Assembly: GCA_025360235.1 (NCBI GenBank)
Contig: JANYCO010000702.1
Span: 1-9,560 of the forward strand
DNA from: Cytophagales bacterium
Lineage (GTDB): Bacteria > Bacteroidota > Bacteroidia > Cytophagales > Cytophagaceae
DNA: 9,560 bases
Direction: 5' to 3'
Part shown: positions 8,041 through 9,560 of the stretch, in pieces
Position numbering within the stretch: position 1 is the first letter of the stretch
Layout: the number at the start of each line of letters is the position of its first letter
Notes under the pieces: generated by a model
Database searches by the model: none
Told to the model about the DNA's origin: nothing
The model's input: only the letters and a program-made list of their open reading frames with translations
Position numbers and translations under genes: made by a program

Positions 8041-8471
8041 GAAAGTTAATAGTGTGCCATTTTTAACTAACCTTAGCGTGATTACGAAAACGAGTTTTTG
8101 GAGTTAAGAATAATGATTTTCAATATGGGATTAATTTTCTGTGCAAAGGTCGAACTGTATCACTTGTGTAATATTTGCAGTTTTCAAATACTTAAAATCT
8201 GCACGAAGGTATTTTATATGTAATAAACTTATTATGAAAGTTTTGCATCTAAAAGCAACAGTTTAAAATATGTAATAAAGCTATTTCTCTTAAAAACAGA
8301 AGGTTGGTTTCATTTAAAAAATTAATTTGATGATAAAGGATTGATTTACTGTTTATTTGTAATATTTGTATTAATTAATTGTTTAAAATATTTTTAACTT
8401 GTCCACGTTTTACTGGTAAACATTATATAAAAAAATACAAATCTTCATTGTATTAACTAAACAAAAAAAAT
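8041..8471. other. AT-rich leader region of the SRPBCC gene, possibly including the 5' edge of the sensor relic
   Basis: No intact gene is visible. On the minus strand a frame from 8100 to 8011 reads TLRLVKNGTLLTFKLDFKN, which could be the end of the outer domain of the decayed sensor. The rest is very AT-rich. A 12-base direct repeat, ATATGTAATAAA, occurs at 8216-8227 and 8268-8279, 52 bases apart. Its role is unknown and it may be chance in such DNA. Confidence 0.4.
8341..8368 (+). promoter_or_regulatory. Weak candidate promoter for the SRPBCC gene
   Basis: TTG at 8341-8343 and TAATATTTG at 8360-8368 resemble the Bacteroidota -33 TTG and -7 TAnnTTTG boxes, but the second box has one extra base and the spacing is slightly short. 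It lies about 100 bases before the ATG. Boxes of this kind arise easily in AT-rich DNA. Confidence 0.2.
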
Positions 8472-8918
8472 ATGGTTGAACTTATTGATAACACAATGGT
8501 AAATGCTCCGTTAGAATCGGTTTATGAAAAACTACTAAATCCAAAAGAGCAACTTAAATGGAATACATTATATCTAGAAGCTTCTACAAAACCAGATGGT
8601 CCAATAAAGGACGGAACTGTCATGACAGGTTTATTCAAAGGTTCCGGAAAAGCAACAGTAACTTTTGAGAATGTAATTCCTAACAAAGAATTCACTCATT
8701 TTTCAAAATTGATGATTTTTAACATGATTTATTTAGGAGATTTCAGACATACTTATAAGGTTGAGGATGTGAATGGCTCTACTAAATTCACACAAAAAGT
8801 AGTGTTTGAACCTAAAGGATTGGGAAAAATCATGATAGGAACCATAATGAAAGGTTTTAAATCAAGATTACCAGAAAGCTTTAAAGAATTTAAGGCGTAC
8901 GCTGAACATAAGATGTAA
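8472..8918 (+). CDS. SRPBCC (START/Bet v1-like) family protein
   Basis: This 148-residue protein has no signal peptide and should be cytosolic. The family fold is a curved beta-sheet wrapped around a long C-terminal helix, forming a hydrophobic cavity for lipids, polyketides or other small ligands. The sequence fits: NTMVNAPLESVYEKLLNPKEQLKWN (7-31) is the first strand plus the short helices, a run of strands follows (TVMTGLFKG, ATVTFENVIPNKEFTHF, HTYKVEDVNGSTKFTQKVVFEP), and residues 116-145 form the amphipathic closing helix (KIMIGTIMKGFKSRL ... EFKAYAEH). The length is normal for the family. The ATG follows an A-run with no Shine-Dalgarno sequence, as is usual in this phylum. It is the only plus-strand gene, stands alone, and ends in a strong terminator. 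The ligand cannot be predicted; polyketide-cyclase-like annotations of such proteins are generally by fold only. Confidence 0.85.
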   Translation: MVELIDNTMVNAPLESVYEKLLNPKEQLKWNTLYLEASTKPDGPIKDGTVMTGLFKGSGKATVTFENVIPNKEFTHFSKLMIFNMIYLGDFRHTYKVEDVNGSTKFTQKVVFEPKGLGKIMIGTIMKGFKSRLPESFKEFKAYAEHKM

Positions 8919-8923
8919 TATAA

Positions 8924-8955
8924 AAAAATGCACCCGACTTTCAGGGTGCATTTTT
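8924..8955. terminator. Bidirectional intrinsic terminator between convergent genes
   Basis: A perfect 12-bp stem (AAAAATGCACCC at 8924-8935 with GGGTGCATTTTT at 8944-8955) encloses an 8-base loop. It starts 6 bases after the stop of the plus-strand SRPBCC gene and ends 14 bases before the stop of the minus-strand lectin gene. The GC core flanked by A-run and T-run gives a U-tract in both directions, so it can end both transcripts. Confidence 0.9.
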
Positions 8956-8969
8956 AATTAATCATATTG

Positions 8970-9560
8970 TTATTTCTGAATTACAAGTTTATAAACTAAA
9001 CTTTGTCCATTGTCTGAAATATTGACATAATAGATTCCTGATGGATAAGCACTCAGGTCAAACAAAGAAGCATCTCCTGTTAATTCTGTTTTTTTCAAAA
9101 TCACCATTCCAAATGCATCTGTCACTGTTAACTGACCTTTAGTGAGGTTTTGTATAGTAAAAATTCCACTTGTGGGGTTTGGATAAATGAGTTGTTGTGT
9201 ATTAGGGTTGTTATTACCATCTATACCAGTTATAACTATAGGTAAGATATCCCACATTTGGTTATCTGTGCCCAGGGGCGTATAGATTGATATGCCTGCT
9301 TTTTCACTTTGCAAAGCATTGAATACCTCTACATTTTTAGCTGCCTGTATGGCTAGGATGTAATACGTTCCGTTCGCTGCCTGTAACAAACCAAAACGTT
9401 GGTTTGCACCGTTCACATTATTGTAAACCTGTACCCCTGTCTGGTTATCGGTTTTTGCCCCGGCAATGTCAAGCACCAAACCTGCCTGATTGTTTTTTAT
9501 CTCATATACACCATTTTCAACCTGCGACAGTGTCCATTTCTGGTTGGCAGTCCCGTTATA
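8970..9560 (-). CDS. Secreted ricin-type beta-trefoil lectin protein with T9SS sorting domain (5' end outside window)
   Basis: The frame is open to the window edge with no ATG inside, so only the last 196 residues are present and the start lies beyond 9560. Residues 1-105 of the fragment form a ricin-B/CBM13-like beta-trefoil. Three Q-x-W-type motifs (QKW 7-9, QRF 54-56, QMW 101-103) are spaced exactly 47 residues apart, with LVLDIAGAKTDNQTGVQVY between them, a typical sugar-binding repeat. Residues 122-196 are a T9SS type A sorting domain (LIYPNPTSGIFTIQ ... SGIYYVNI ... YKLVIQK). In relatives the trefoil usually follows a glycoside hydrolase or other catalytic domain; the catalytic part, if any, is outside the window. 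The second repeat has Phe in place of the usual Trp, which is common. The product should be exported across the outer membrane and attached to the surface or released. Confidence 0.85.
   Translation of the reverse strand, partial: YNGTANQKWTLSQVENGVYEIKNNQAGLVLDIAGAKTDNQTGVQVYNNVNGANQRFGLLQAANGTYYILAIQAAKNVEVFNALQSEKAGISIYTPLGTDNQMWDILPIVITGIDGNNNPNTQQLIYPNPTSGIFTIQNLTKGQLTVTDAFGMVILKKTELTGDASLFDLSAYPSGIYYVNISDNGQSLVYKLVIQK

Noticed and set aside
6723..8471. A mobile element or CRISPR array filling the 1.7-kb gap
   Set aside because: I found no transposase-like frame, no terminal inverted repeats, no target duplication and no regularly spaced repeats. The centre is better explained by a decayed 7TMR-DISM gene.

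Overview
The window looks like chromosome from a member of the Bacteroidota, most likely a Cytophagales-type polysaccharide degrader. Three things point there: AT-rich DNA, genes without Shine-Dalgarno sequences but with A-rich leaders, and two secreted proteins that end in the type A sorting domain of the type IX secretion system (T9SS). A decayed 7TMR-DISM sensor, a receptor type common in this phylum, fits too. I cannot name the genus from the sequence.

Layout. Positions 1-3521 (minus strand, 3' end outside the window) encode a very large secreted protein: signal peptide, a right-handed parallel beta-helix of GH141-like type, an F-type (fucose-binding) lectin domain with an intact ligand motif, and then Ig-like repeats. 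Positions 3666-6722 (minus strand, complete, 144 bp upstream of the first gene) encode a second secreted beta-helix protein that resembles GH110 alpha-galactosidases, followed by two CBM6-like modules and a T9SS sorting domain. Positions 6723-8471 hold no intact gene. Their centre (about 7260-8040, minus strand) carries a frameshifted relic of a 7TMR-DISM membrane sensor. Positions 8472-8918 (plus strand) encode a small SRPBCC/START-like cytosolic protein. A strong hairpin at 8924-8955 separates it from a convergent gene (8970-9560, minus strand, 5' end outside) that encodes a ricin-type beta-trefoil lectin with a T9SS sorting domain.

How the parts may work together. The two tandem beta-helix proteins, with fucose-lectin and CBM6 modules, suggest a secreted or surface-anchored pair that acts on a fucosylated, alpha-galactose-bearing glycan. 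GH110 enzymes release alpha-1,3-galactose, and one characterised GH141 enzyme is an alpha-L-fucosidase. This substrate assignment is inference from fold and motif recognition, not from any search. The SRPBCC gene shows no obvious link to the glycan genes.
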